Below, piece after piece: positions 7,515 through 16,712 of a stretch of DNA of 64,000 bases. Both the position numbers and the translations under genes were made by a program. Below the pieces are notes generated by a model. The model saw nothing but the letters and a program-made list of their open reading frames with translations. It ran no database searches and was not told the origin of the DNA. How positions within the stretch are numbered: the first letter of the stretch is position 1; each line of letters opens with the position of its first letter. This stretch comes from Neobacillus cucumis (lineage in GTDB: Bacteria; Bacillota; Bacilli; Bacillales_B; DSM-18226): NCBI RefSeq assembly GCF_016107705.1, contig NZ_JAEHGC010000012.1:1-64000 (forward strand), in the 5' to 3' direction.

Positions 7515-8876
7515 TTATCTTTGAAGGACTCCGCCAAAAAAATAAGAAACCCAATAATATAAAATCACTAATGTGAACAATACAGTTGGTGGAATCACGA
7601 CAAATGTAACTTTCATATATTGCCACCAAGTAATCATTACTTTTCCACGTCTTAAAATATGCATCCACATGAGTGTTGCGAGCGTCCCCATTGGAAGTAG
7701 TAACGAGCCAATATCACTGCCAATAATGTTTGCTAAATACGCGATTTTTAAGGAGAGTAAATCCAGGTTCATATGCGTTAAGGTAAGTGTCCCAACCATT
7801 AGCGCTGGGTGGTTATTGAAAAGGTTCGACAGTACTGTTAAAAGCGTTCCCATTAAGACACTTGCATGGAGCAGGCTTCCAGAAACCAGTGGGCGCATGA
7901 ATCCGATTAACCAGTCAGTTAAACCAATGTTATTTAAACCGTAAATGATGGTATACATACAAAAAGCGAAAATAAGGATATACCACGGCGTTTTTTTCAG
8001 CATATCGCCAGGTGAAACCTTTAGATAGGCCCAGCGCCAACCTAGGAGAACAAGCGATCCAAGAACGGCTACAAGGGAAACAGGAATGGCGAAAAAGGAT
8101 GCAACAAAGAGGCTGACACGTACAGCAAATACGAATAGCAGGACATATAACATAAATCTTGTCCGTTCCTTCTTCGAAGCAAATTTAGGTCCCAGTTTCT
8201 TTGGATGAACAGAAGGATTGTTAGGACCAGATACACTAGTAGGAATGGTCTTTGGTAAGATTTTGCGAAAATAAACGAAGAGGAGCCCGACTAATAGAAG
8301 TAAACCAAGTGTAGCCGGTACAAACATCATCGCTGTATGCAGCCACAGCGTCATATGCACGATTTTCAGTGCAATCAAATTCACAATATTACTTACACCG
8401 ATTGGTGCACTCGAAGCTGTCGCAATTAAGCCTCCAGAAAGTAAATAAGGAATTTTTTGATGGTTCTTTAATCCCATATCGTTCAATAGCATGACTAAAA
8501 TTGGTGTGGTGATTAAAATACTTCCATCGTTATTGAAAAAGAGGGTCATCAGAAAACATAGAAGGTTGACATACCAAAATAATCGGACGCCTGACCCCTT
8601 GGATATTTCAGCTAACTTATCTGCAACCCAGTTAAAGAATCCAAAGCTTTCTAAGACAATAGCCATGACAATGGTTGCCATTATGGTAATCGCAGCACCG
8701 CTGATGGTATCCGCGATCACGCCTAAGTCCGAAAATGAAACACTGCCACTGATTAATACAATCAATGCACCAATCGCAGCAGGTATGGCTTCATTTATCC
8801 CTTTGGGTCTCCAAAGAATAAATACCAGGGTACCCAAAAAGGCTAAAATGGTAATCCAAGCCATTGGTTGAAGCAT
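7515..8876 (-). CDS. ArsB-like permease (SLC13/ArsB superfamily)
   Basis: 453 residues with about 11 membrane segments. The ATG at 8876 is chosen because AAAGGAG precedes it by 5 bases; the frame extends 43 codons further upstream without a ribosome site. Family features include FFNNDGSILITTPILVMLL (the ArsB-type re-entrant region), ASSAPIGVSNIVNLIAL, and the matching C-terminal half-repeat SNLFNNHPALMVGTL. It resembles B. subtilis YdfA, annotated as an arsenical pump, but no ArsR, ArsC or ArsR-box is next to it, so arsenite is uncertain and another anion is possible. Confidence 0.75.
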   Translation of the reverse strand: MLQPMAWITILAFLGTLVFILWRPKGINEAIPAAIGALIVLISGSVSFSDLGVIADTISGAAITIMATIVMAIVLESFGFFNWVADKLAEISKGSGVRLFWYVNLLCFLMTLFFNNDGSILITTPILVMLLNDMGLKNHQKIPYLLSGGLIATASSAPIGVSNIVNLIALKIVHMTLWLHTAMMFVPATLGLLLLVGLLFVYFRKILPKTIPTSVSGPNNPSVHPKKLGPKFASKKERTRFMLYVLLFVFAVRVSLFVASFFAIPVSLVAVLGSLVLLGWRWAYLKVSPGDMLKKTPWYILIFAFCMYTIIYGLNNIGLTDWLIGFMRPLVSGSLLHASVLMGTLLTVLSNLFNNHPALMVGTLTLTHMNLDLLSLKIAYLANIIGSDIGSLLLPMGTLATLMWMHILRRGKVMITWWQYMKVTFVVIPPTVLFTLVILYYWVSYFFGGVLQR

Positions 8877-9281
8877 ATTATTTCTCCTTTCTTGCTTACT
8901 AAGTTTTGAGAATTCCTTTACCTCCTCTATCGTCAGTAAGCGCTTGTCCCTCCCTTCCATCTGTCCCTCTTGTGATGTTGTACTGTATTTATATGTATCA
9001 CGCATCAGACATGCTTTAGGTTTGTACCCTTTTTTATTACAATTGTGCTTTTTATCTTTGAAAAAGTGCTTAATAGATTAGAATAAACAATCTAATATAA
9101 AAAAATGTGAATTCATTTTCAACTAACAGATTAAAACTTCGGCAACAGTGATTTTTGGGGGTTTAGGGTGTAATTCATTTATCTTCAGCAACGAATAAAC
9201 ATGGTAAGATTTTCTTACATAGGACTTTTACAGAACAAGTATTTGAAGTATAGTAAAACCATAATTCGGGAGGTTGTTTTT
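8877..9281. other. Divergent intergenic region
   Basis: It separates the ArsB-like gene (minus) from a GNAT gene (plus) and should hold both promoters. The minus frame remains open to 9005 but has no second start with a ribosome site. I see no palindromic operator. Confidence 0.5.
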
Positions 9282-9809
9282 ATGGATAATAGATCAAAAA
9301 CAGGAAATACCATAATAATAGAAAAATGTATCTCCATTGAGGAATATGTAAATGAACTTTCAACACTTCTCATACAGGTCGTTGAGGATGGAGCTTCAAT
9401 TGGCTTTTTATCCCCTTTGAATCGTTCAGAGGCAAATCAGTATTGGGGAAATGTACTAAACCCCGGCGTGATCTTATTTCTAGCGAAGATGAATAATGTA
9501 CTAGTTGGAACTGTACAATTGCATCTATGCCAAAAGCAGAATGGCGGACATAGGGCGGAAATTGCCAAATTAATGACGCACCCAAATTATCGGCGCAATG
9601 GAATCGGCCGTTTATTAATGGAAAAAGCTCAGGAAACAGCTTTACAGATGGGGAGAACCTTATTAATTCTTGATACCAGAGAAGGAGACCCTTCGAATTT
9701 ACTTTATAGCTCATTAGGATATATTCAAGGCGGCCGGATCCCTAGCTACGCAAGGAATGAAAACGGACTATTAGATCCTACTATAATCTACTATAAAGAT
9801 ATTATGTAA
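9282..9809 (+). CDS. GNAT family N-acetyltransferase
   Basis: 175 residues; the ATG at 9282 follows GGGAGG. The acetyl-CoA binding motif is MTHPNYRRNGIGRLLMEKA (about 103-121; Q/RxxGxG/A type), followed by LLILDTREGDPSNLLYSSLGY, the usual beta5-alpha4 end of the fold. The spacing and GDPSNLLYSSLGY sequence resemble the tabtoxin-resistance-like branch. Substrate unknown. Monocistronic. Confidence 0.85.
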   Translation: MDNRSKTGNTIIIEKCISIEEYVNELSTLLIQVVEDGASIGFLSPLNRSEANQYWGNVLNPGVILFLAKMNNVLVGTVQLHLCQKQNGGHRAEIAKLMTHPNYRRNGIGRLLMEKAQETALQMGRTLLILDTREGDPSNLLYSSLGYIQGGRIPSYARNENGLLDPTIIYYKDIM

Positions 9810-9860
9810 ACAGTTTAGTTGGCACTTTAGCTGAAGAGCAGCACCATTAGGCAAAGAGGA

Positions 9861-9959
9861 TTGACAAGTTCCAACACCAAACAGCAACATGCTGTCGGAG
9901 GAGATGAATCAGGTTCGGCAGACAACTCAGGTGAAAATAGCGACCAAATAGAAGATTGA
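9861..9959 (+). other. Possible small ORF or remnant ahead of a terminator
   Basis: A 32-residue frame with a TTG at 9861 (after AAAGAGGA, too close to be ideal) reads TSSNTKQQHAVGGDESGSAD and ends in acidic residues, directly before a strong terminator. The Gln/Ser/Asn/Gly-rich content suggests a small spore-type protein or the 3' end of a lost gene. Not strong enough to call a gene. Confidence 0.25.
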
Positions 9960-9965
9960 CTTTAT

Positions 9966-9994
9966 AAAAAACTGCTCCTTGGAGCAGTTTTTTT
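9966..9994 (+). terminator. Terminator
   Basis: ACTGCTCC / GGAGCAGT with a TT loop, flanked by A-run and TTTTTTT. Confidence 0.85.
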
Positions 9995-10189
9995 ATGTCA
10001 GGTGTAAAAACAGTTAGCTTTCCAGTCCAGACCACAGTGATGAATTAGAATGGTAGTCCAATGGTATCAATCCTAATAGAAAAAAGTGGGTCGTAACTAT
10101 ATGCATAGGAGATCGAATAGAATATTTTTCCTCTAAGAATGCATATTAAAAACATATTCATAGTGCAAAAGCAGAGAGGGACAGAGAGG

Positions 10190-11737
10190 ATGTTTGATTT
10201 TCTGAAGTTTTTAACAGGCAAGGGCTCTTTTGGGGGCAAACAAAAGAACAACCATTTTAACCTTCAATTGAAAAATAGGCAAGATGATGTCCTTTCTGTG
10301 GATTTAACTCAAAATACAGAGAAACTTCTCCAACAATTTTCTCAAGCACCTGATTTAGTGATTCGTCGATTTAAAATGGCAGGGAATTCGACAGATGCCG
10401 CTTTAGTATACTTGAAAGGATTGACGGACAAAAATGCAATCCAATATCACGTTCTGAAGCCCCTGATGCAAAGCCCCTTCGACCCAAATCAGGAACTGCC
10501 AATTACATTGGGAGAAATCGAAATCGCCTATACATATAATCAAATTGAAGAGGCTATTTTAGGAGGAAATAGCATCTTATTATTAAGTGGTCAAAACTCA
10601 GCCTATCAATTAGCTACAAAAGGTTGGCCGCAAAGAGAAATAAAAGATCCTCAAAACGAAATATCTCTAAAAGGTGCTCATCAAGGATTTGTTGAAACCG
10701 GGAGTCAAAATATTGCATTAATTCGCAGGTATATTCCCCAACAGGAATTACGCTTGAAAGAGATGACAGTTGGTATTAGAGGAAAATCAAAAGTTTCCAT
10801 TTTATATTTAAGCGATGTAGCTTCTGAAGAGGTGCTAAGAGAACTAGAAACTCGGATACAATCAATCAATGTGGACGCAATCATTAATACGGGTGAACTG
10901 ATCGAGTTCATTGAAGATAATCCATTTTCACCCTTTCCACAATTTATTTTAACGGAAAGACCTGATTCAGCAGCATCCCAAATTCTTCAAGGGAGATTTG
11001 CCATTATTTTGGATCGTTCTCCGTGCGTATTAATTGCTCCGACAAATTTTATGTCCTTTTTTCAGGGGATAGATGATTACGGGACACGTTGGTTAGTCGC
11101 TTCATTTATCCGATTAATGCGTTTCTTCGCTTTAATGATTGCTTTATTTATGCCAGCAACTTACGTTGCCTTTATCTCCTTTGATTATGAGGTCATCCCT
11201 ATGAAGCTTTTGTTATCGATTGCGGAATCTAGGATACAAGTTCCACTTTCTCCCGTGATGGAAGCGCTTCTTATGGAAATGACCTTAGAATTAATGAGGG
11301 AAGCTGCATTAAGGCTGCCTACACCAATCGGTCAGACAATTGGAATTGTGGGCGGCATTATCATTGGGCAGGCAGCTGTTCAGGCAGGTATTGTAAGCAA
11401 CATTATGATCATTGTTGTTGCCGTTACAGCCATTGCTTCTTATAACATCCCCAATTATGATATGAGTTCTTCCATTAGGCTATTGAGATTTCCTATGATG
11501 CTAGCGGCTTCCTTTTTTGGTGTTATTGGAATTGTGATCGGAGGGATGACCTTAATTGCCCACTTAATTAGTCTTGAATCGTTGGGCACTCCTTATGGAA
11601 GTCCTTTAGCTCCTTTTCGGATTTCCGATATGAAGGATGCGTTTATGCGTTTTCCTTTATGGGCAATGAAAAAACGCCCAAAAGGAACCGGAGCTAGTCA
11701 TTATATCCGCCAAGGGAGAAATCGCACTAAAAGGTGA
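10190..11737 (+). CDS. Spore germination receptor subunit A (GerA family)
   Basis: 515 residues; the ATG at 10190 follows AGAGGGACAGAG. About 280 N-terminal residues are hydrophilic and cytosolic. A membrane domain follows, with helices from LMRFFALMIALFMPATYVAF (about 309-328) on and the conserved LRLPTPIGQTIGIVGGIIIG. The tail has LAPFRISDMKDAFMRFPLW and a basic end, as in GerAA/GerKA. It forms the inner spore membrane germinant receptor with the next two gene products. The three genes are spaced 4 bases apart or overlap, so they form one operon, presumably transcribed in the forespore; I cannot confidently mark a SigG promoter. Confidence 0.93.
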   Translation: MFDFLKFLTGKGSFGGKQKNNHFNLQLKNRQDDVLSVDLTQNTEKLLQQFSQAPDLVIRRFKMAGNSTDAALVYLKGLTDKNAIQYHVLKPLMQSPFDPNQELPITLGEIEIAYTYNQIEEAILGGNSILLLSGQNSAYQLATKGWPQREIKDPQNEISLKGAHQGFVETGSQNIALIRRYIPQQELRLKEMTVGIRGKSKVSILYLSDVASEEVLRELETRIQSINVDAIINTGELIEFIEDNPFSPFPQFILTERPDSAASQILQGRFAIILDRSPCVLIAPTNFMSFFQGIDDYGTRWLVASFIRLMRFFALMIALFMPATYVAFISFDYEVIPMKLLLSIAESRIQVPLSPVMEALLMEMTLELMREAALRLPTPIGQTIGIVGGIIIGQAAVQAGIVSNIMIIVVAVTAIASYNIPNYDMSSSIRLLRFPMMLAASFFGVIGIVIGGMTLIAHLISLESLGTPYGSPLAPFRISDMKDAFMRFPLWAMKKRPKGTGASHYIRQGRNRTKR

Positions 11738-11741
11738 GACA

Positions 11742-12842
11742 ATGAAAAAATATGCCTATAATGAAATCACTCTAATGCAGTATATTTTCTTAATAAATGG
11801 AACCCAGGTGGGAACTGGTGTCCTATCCCTGCCTCGTGTACTTGCAGATAAAGCGGGAACAGACGGTTGGATCGCTATACTGATAGGATGGATTTTTTCC
11901 GTGGTGGCCAGCATTTTAATTGTAAAAACAGTGGAAAGATATCCGAATGACACCCTTTACGAGATTCTTATACGATTATTTGGAAAAATAATTGGGAAAG
12001 CAGTAGTCCTGGTGTACATGGTGTACTTTGCTTTTTATGCTTGGACAATTCTTGTGAACGCCAACCTTTATGTCAAGGCATGGTTCTTGCCTAAAACACC
12101 TGATTACCTTATTATAATTCTATTTTCGATTCCCACTTTTTTAGTTGTCCGTAACGGGATTCGAATTTTAGGCAGATATTCCGAACTATCTTTTTATATG
12201 GTGATGTGGATTCCACTTTTTTTCTTGATACCGCTTCGGGATGGAAACTGGCTCCACTTTCTTCCGTTACTGAAAGAAGGGTGGCAACCAATTTTATCAG
12301 CCGTACCCACCACCGTTTTTTCCTTTTTAGGATTTGAAATTTCATTCTTCTTGTATCCCTTTTTACAAAAAAAGGAGCATGCGGTTCTCGGAATCATCAT
12401 TGCGAACACCTTAACGATGTTATTTTATTTATTTGTGACAATTGCCTGTTTTGCCTATTTTAGCCCCGATGGGATATTAGAATTTAATCAACCCGTCCTG
12501 AATTTACTGAAATTAATTGAATTTCGTTTTTTGGAGCGGTTTGACATGATTTTATTGGCACATTATCTGATTGTTGTTTCCACAGCCTGGATGCCTTGCG
12601 TATACTTTGCAACATTTTGTTCTAGTCAATTACTGGGAAAACAGGATCATAGACCTCATGTAATCGTCTTATTAATAATCATTATTGGCTTGGTATTTTG
12701 GCTTCATCCAACCTGGAATGAATCTGAAAAATGGCAAACTATGATTGTTAAAGGAGGGCTGCAATTGGCGTATGTAGCTCCTCCCTTTTTATGGATTTAT
12801 AGCTGGATCGTTGAAAAGTACCGTCGGAGGATGAACCATTGA
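11742..12842 (+). CDS. Spore germination receptor subunit B (GerB family)
   Basis: 366 residues, about 10 membrane helices, APC transporter-like fold. The N-terminus ITLMQYIFLINGTQVGTGVL with SLPRVLADKAGTDGW is the usual GerB signature. In GerB proteins this fold is thought to bind the germinant amino acid or sugar. It starts 4 bases after the A subunit stop and overlaps the C subunit start by 4 bases. Ligand specificity cannot be inferred. Confidence 0.93.
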   Translation: MKKYAYNEITLMQYIFLINGTQVGTGVLSLPRVLADKAGTDGWIAILIGWIFSVVASILIVKTVERYPNDTLYEILIRLFGKIIGKAVVLVYMVYFAFYAWTILVNANLYVKAWFLPKTPDYLIIILFSIPTFLVVRNGIRILGRYSELSFYMVMWIPLFFLIPLRDGNWLHFLPLLKEGWQPILSAVPTTVFSFLGFEISFFLYPFLQKKEHAVLGIIIANTLTMLFYLFVTIACFAYFSPDGILEFNQPVLNLLKLIEFRFLERFDMILLAHYLIVVSTAWMPCVYFATFCSSQLLGKQDHRPHVIVLLIIIIGLVFWLHPTWNESEKWQTMIVKGGLQLAYVAPPFLWIYSWIVEKYRRRMNH

Positions 12843-13942
12843 AAAGGAAAATACTAGGTTGCCTGCTGCTCTCGGTTTTTTTGCTGACCGGATGCGCTGA
12901 CCAAATCTATGTCGAGGATGTCACTCTGTCATTAATACTTGGTTTAGATTTGGATGAGGATAATCATTTAGTGGTGTTCATGACAAGTCCAGTCTTTAAC
13001 AAAGAAGCACAGATGAAGGAAGAGAAAGTCGCTGTGAAAGCTTATACGGTTCGTAATTCCAGGGACCTGTTTGATTCCACGGTGATGGCATTGACATCGG
13101 GAAGCAAAACCCAATTATTTTTAATTGGGAAAAAGCTGCTAAAACAAAAAGACTGGATAAAGTACCTTGATCCCTTCTATCGGGACCCCAAAAATTCGGT
13201 AACTACACGAATCGTCGCTGTAGATGGACCTGTTTCGGACGTCATCTTTTTTAGACCGAAAGACAAGCCCCGTCTTCCTTTGTATTTAGCCAATTTAATT
13301 GACACAGCTTACAGAAGAAATATTACTGTAAAAAGAACACTTCAAGAATTTCATGAGCAAACGATTGAAAAAGGGATGACGGCAAGTATTAGCGAGATGA
13401 AGAAAAATAGTAAAATAATGTTGACCGGATCGGCTCTGCTGGATGAAAAGGGCCGATATAAGCTAAGTATCAATCCGCATGAAAACAAATTATTACGTAT
13501 CTTGCAAAACAAAAAAAGGGGTGACTTTCCTTTTACCATTTCAGTCCCGTTGAAACCGAATGGCCAGGATAAACATTGGTTAAGCTTTGGTGCTCAGGGC
13601 ATCAAGGTAAAAACAAAGGTAAGGTATAACGGCCATTATATTTTTGACACCAACATAAAAATGCGAATCGGCATTTCGGAAATGCTTTTTCCCTTTAATG
13701 TTAGGAAAGACGCAGCCAAACTAGAGAAGAGTATTCAAACAAAACTGAAAGCAGATTTCGAGCACTTAATAAAGAAAACGCAAGCAGCTAATATAGACCC
13801 ATTTGGATATGGGCTATATGCAAGAGCTTATACGTATCCAGAGTGGAAAAAAGTCCAAAATCAATGGGGAAACGAATTTTCGAAGGCTGATGTAAAGGTT
13901 AAGGTAAATGTAACCATTAGCGGGATGGGAACCATTAAGTAA
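12839..13942 (+). CDS. Spore germination receptor subunit C (GerC lipoprotein)
   Basis: 367 residues from a TTG start that overlaps the previous stop (TTGA), with GGAGG 9 bases upstream. The lipoprotein signal MKRKILGCLLLSVFLLTGC has lipobox LTGC. Family landmarks are YVEDVTLSLILGLDLD, SRDLFDSTVMALTSGSKTQL and the C-terminal domain with FGYGLYARAYTYPEWKK. It is the outer-face lipoprotein of the germinant receptor. Confidence 0.93.
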   Translation: MKRKILGCLLLSVFLLTGCADQIYVEDVTLSLILGLDLDEDNHLVVFMTSPVFNKEAQMKEEKVAVKAYTVRNSRDLFDSTVMALTSGSKTQLFLIGKKLLKQKDWIKYLDPFYRDPKNSVTTRIVAVDGPVSDVIFFRPKDKPRLPLYLANLIDTAYRRNITVKRTLQEFHEQTIEKGMTASISEMKKNSKIMLTGSALLDEKGRYKLSINPHENKLLRILQNKKRGDFPFTISVPLKPNGQDKHWLSFGAQGIKVKTKVRYNGHYIFDTNIKMRIGISEMLFPFNVRKDAAKLEKSIQTKLKADFEHLIKKTQAANIDPFGYGLYARAYTYPEWKKVQNQWGNEFSKADVKVKVNVTISGMGTIK

Positions 13943-14108
13943 CTTATTTTTATAATACTTGAAGGCGCTTACAATAAATGCTATCCTATTAATGAATTAT
14001 TTTTGTTCCGTGTAAAGGATTGTATAAGTATCAACTTTTCGTCTAATGATCACTGAGAGCAAGAATAGTAATACATTGTGTGCATTTACACGCTAGGAGG
14101 CAATAAAA

Positions 14109-14309
14109 ATGGAAAACGGTAAAGTAAAATGGTTTAACAGCGAAAAAGGCTTCGGATTCATCGAACGTGAAGGTGGAGAAGATGTATTCGTTCATTTCTC
14201 AGCGATCCAAGGCGAAGGTTTCAAAACTTTAGAAGAAGGACAAGCTGTTACTTTTGACGTTGAGCAAGGTCAACGTGGTGCACAGGCAGCTAACGTACGT
14301 AAGGCATAA
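14109..14309 (+). CDS. Cold-shock protein (CspA/CspB family)
   Basis: 66 residues, the standard length, with RNP1 KGFGFIE (about 15-21) and RNP2 VFVHF (about 28-32) on the five-strand OB fold. Single-strand RNA/DNA-binding chaperone in the cytoplasm. Ribosome site GGAGGCAATAAAA. About 165 bases separate it from the germination operon, enough for the structured leader common in csp genes; CACTGAGAGCAAG and the stretch up to GTGTGCATTTACACGC (an inverted repeat just ahead of the ribosome site) may belong to that leader. Confidence 0.95.
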   Translation: MENGKVKWFNSEKGFGFIEREGGEDVFVHFSAIQGEGFKTLEEGQAVTFDVEQGQRGAQAANVRKA

Positions 14310-14323
14310 TCATAAGAACAAAT

Positions 14324-14355
14324 AAAGACAGACTCTAATTAAAGAGTCTGTCTTT
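14324..14355 (+). terminator. Terminator of the cold-shock gene
   Basis: AAAGACAGACTCT / AGAGTCTGTCTTT stem, TTTTCC after it. Confidence 0.9.
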
Positions 14356-14363
14356 ATTTTCCA

Positions 14364-14400
14364 TAAAAAAATAAAAACCCCACTCAAGAATGAGTAGGGT
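14364..14400 (-). terminator. Second hairpin with a U tract on the minus strand
   Basis: ACCCTACTC / GAGTGGGGT on the minus strand is followed by TTTTTATTTTTTTA. No convincing minus-strand gene feeds it, so it may only stop antisense transcription. Its GACTACTC-like stem resembles the terminator at 1391-1424. Confidence 0.55.
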
Positions 14401-14710
14401 ACATGAAAACAGTAAATCAAACGGTAAACAAAGTGTACCATATAATTTGAGGATTTCCTAATTTCTTTATAACTACTTAGAGAACAAGCCATAACAACAC
14501 CTCATCATCTCGTTTTTTCCCATTTATTCTTACCAATATGGCACCTGGTATGCTATTGCCTCATCAAGCTCAAATCAACAAAATCCAATAATACAAATTC
14601 TTCAATCATTATCAACATTCATTAAATGCCAAAAGCAGTTTTTAGGAGTAAAAATAAAAAATGCAACTATAAATAGGTAATAAGGAAGTTTTAGAGAGAG
14701 GAGAACAAGT

Positions 14711-14917
14711 ATGTCTGAACAAGGTTGTACAAAATGTGGAAGCAAAGATGCAGGAAAAAAAGAAGTTGCGATGACGGGTACAGGATTATCCAAAATGTTT
14801 GATGTTCAACACAATCAATTTATTGTTGTTTATTGTAAGAATTGCGGTTATTCCGAGTTCTATAATAAGCAATCATCGAAAGCATCAAATATACTGGATT
14901 TATTTTTCGGTTCATAA
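14711..14917 (+). CDS. Zinc-ribbon protein
   Basis: 68 residues with two CxxC knuckles, CTKCGSKDAG (about 6-15) and CKNCGYSEFY (about 43-52), and short beta strands between them, typical of the small nucleic-acid-binding-type zinc ribbon proteins of Firmicutes. Ribosome site GAGAGGAG. Function not known; the zinc ribbon call is structural. Confidence 0.8.
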   Translation: MSEQGCTKCGSKDAGKKEVAMTGTGLSKMFDVQHNQFIVVYCKNCGYSEFYNKQSSKASNILDLFFGS

Positions 14918-14995
14918 AAGATAAAAAGAAACTCACTGGAATCTATAGCTAAATTATTTGTGAAAAATAACCATTCATTTTAACCCAAACCACAT

Positions 14996-15028
14996 AAAAA
15001 TAGCGTGTTCAATTGCACGCTATTTTTA
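14996..15028. terminator. Bidirectional terminator
   Basis: AAAAATAGCGTG / CACGCTATTTTT between convergent genes. Confidence 0.9.
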
Positions 15029-15070
15029 TGTGTAATTTTATACTTATGCACCCGTTTAAAAGTTTCGTTA

Positions 15071-15562
15071 TTATGGTTTTAACAAAATCGATAACACTCG
15101 ACCTTGCAATATTGCTTCTGTTTTAGAATTCACTAGATGGCTAACCTCTTGGCAAAAATTAGCGAGGAGATCTTCGCCGATTTTAGAATGTGTGATTTCT
15201 CTTCCACGAAATCGAACACTTACTTTTACATGATATCCTTTTGTTAAAAAGGTGATGGCGCTGTTTACTTTTGTTTGAAGATCATTTTCATCAATCGTGA
15301 TGGATAACCGTATTTCTTTAGTGACGATGATTTTCTGATTCTGTTTGTTCTGCTTTTCTTTTTTCTGCATTTCAAATTTGTATTTACCGCCATCTAAAAT
15401 CTTACAAACCGGCGGATCAGATTCATTGATTTGAACAAGGTCTAATCCCATCTCAATTGCCATGTTAAGCGCTTGAACGGTGGGTAACACTTGCTGACCG
15501 CTTTCTGTTACAAGTCTCACTATTTTTGATTGAATCGCTTCGTTCATAATTATTTTTTTTAT
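15071..15562 (-). CDS. infC: Stand-alone IF-3 paralogue with probable AUA start
   Basis: Full two-domain IF-3: N domain from NEAIQSKIVRLVTESGQQVL, linker YKFEMQKKEKQNKQNQK, C domain with VKVSVRFRGREITHSKIGED. It binds the 30S subunit in known IF-3s. The ATG at 15547 lies 23 bases from GGAGGA. The ATA at 15560-15562 lies 8 bases from it, in frame, with a TGA two codons upstream, and yields IKKIIMNEAI, which lines up with the ISKDFIINEQI start of B. subtilis IF-3, itself begun by a rare AUU. So I choose 15562 (163 residues). rpmI and rplT do not follow, unlike the usual infC operon. The sequence is diverged from typical housekeeping IF-3 (for example ILQGRVLSILLKP at the end), so it is probably a second copy. 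Confidence 0.88.
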   Translation of the reverse strand: MKKIIMNEAIQSKIVRLVTESGQQVLPTVQALNMAIEMGLDLVQINESDPPVCKILDGGKYKFEMQKKEKQNKQNQKIIVTKEIRLSITIDENDLQTKVNSAITFLTKGYHVKVSVRFRGREITHSKIGEDLLANFCQEVSHLVNSKTEAILQGRVLSILLKP

Positions 15563-15570
15563 AGATCAAT

Positions 15571-15576
15571 TCCTCC
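15571..15576 (-). promoter_or_regulatory. Ribosome site deciding the IF-3 paralogue start
   Basis: GGAGGA on the minus strand; 8 bases separate it from the ATA codon and 23 from the first ATG. Confidence 0.75.
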
Positions 15577-15756
15577 TATTTAAACTCATTCATTACATTT
15601 TATGATAAGAAATAAAAAATGGTAGGGCGCTTGATCTGTTTCTGGTAAGTAGTTAATGAATGCTCTGGAAGTAAAGCTTTACACTTTTTCAAATAATTCC
15701 GAAACAATAGATTTAGTGTATAATACATCTATAATATTTTTTTAAAGGGGACTTTT

Positions 15757-16572
15757 ATGGAGTTAATTACAGGTAAGGTCATAATAATATCTCTATTTTT
15801 ATTGATAATCACAATGATTGAGACATTAGCTTATTCAACAAGGATTTCAGGAGCAAGGGTAAAATTGATTGCTACTGCGTTATCTTTGTTTAGTACCCTG
15901 GTAATTGTTTCAAGGTTTTCTACAATGATACAGCAACCTCTTACTGCAAAACTTATCGCAGAAGCACCTGATCTAAACAAATTACATTACATAGAGGAAC
16001 AATATAGGATTTTAATCGGAGTAACCTCAATTGGAGTGTTGTTCGGGATACTGCTTTTTCCAACGTTCATAAATATTTTTTCAAGAGCTATCATTCAACT
16101 TTCAAATCAACGTGGTTCAATAATTACACTGTTTATGACTCAATTCAATCGAAAAAGCATCAGAAAAATATTAATGTGTTTTAGACTACCAAGATTTTCT
16201 TATCTAAAGGGAATTACAATAAAAACAATTCCAAAGCGGCTCTTTGTGTTTAATGTCATCATTTCCGCTGTATTTACCATCGGGGTATTGTCTTCCATTT
16301 ATGCATCAATGATAGTTCCAAAAGATTATGCACAAGCTGCTTTAATGTCATCTGGGATTATAAATGGTATAGCAACTATTTTATTGACTTTATTTATTGA
16401 CCCTAAAGCTTCCGTATTAGCTGATAGAGTGATGAAAAAACAAACGAATTATATTTATTTAAAAAGCTACTCTTTGACGATGATTAGTTCAAAATTTTTG
16501 GGTACAATTGTGGCTCAACTACTGCTTATCCCTGCGGCATATTATGTTGCTTGGTTTGCTAAGTGGATTTAA
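15757..16572 (+). CDS. amj: Lipid II flippase Amj family protein
   Basis: 271 residues, six to seven membrane helices, ATG after AAAGGGGAC. The N-terminus (LLIITMIETLAYSTRISGAR) and the end (SLTMISSKFLGTIVAQLLLI) match the Amj (YdaH) family, which in B. subtilis moves lipid II across the membrane as an alternative to MurJ. The length equals the B. subtilis protein. It is monocistronic. A TATAAT at 15719-15724 could be its -10 box with a poor -35 region, which would suit an ECF-type or activated promoter. No terminator other than the repeat hairpin at 16613-16637 follows it. Confidence 0.88.
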   Translation: MELITGKVIIISLFLLIITMIETLAYSTRISGARVKLIATALSLFSTLVIVSRFSTMIQQPLTAKLIAEAPDLNKLHYIEEQYRILIGVTSIGVLFGILLFPTFINIFSRAIIQLSNQRGSIITLFMTQFNRKSIRKILMCFRLPRFSYLKGITIKTIPKRLFVFNVIISAVFTIGVLSSIYASMIVPKDYAQAALMSSGIINGIATILLTLFIDPKASVLADRVMKKQTNYIYLKSYSLTMISSKFLGTIVAQLLLIPAAYYVAWFAKWI

Positions 16573-16581
16573 TGTTTTTTT

Positions 16582-16672
16582 TTCAACTAACAGGTGCTTG
16601 AGTTTAAGATCAGAGCTGTCATTAAGGCAGCTCTTTCTTGTTGAACGAAAGGGGAGGTTAGTTGAATAAGGG
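16582..16672 (+). repeat. Dispersed CTAACGGG element, well-preserved copy
   Basis: CAACTAACAGGTGCTTGAGT, stem AGAGCTG / CAGCTCT (16613-16637), TTTCTTGTTGAACGAAAGG and GGGGAGGTTAGTTGAATAAG. It starts right after the Amj gene and may serve as its terminator. Confidence 0.85.
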
Positions 16673-16712
16673 ATTTATGGAGAATTGTAGAATGAATTAA
16701 TATTTAATCTTT

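Noticed and set aside
14310..14492. 60-residue minus-strand frame with a GAGGTG ribosome-like site
   Set aside because: It reads straight through two terminator hairpins and has no protein-like pattern.
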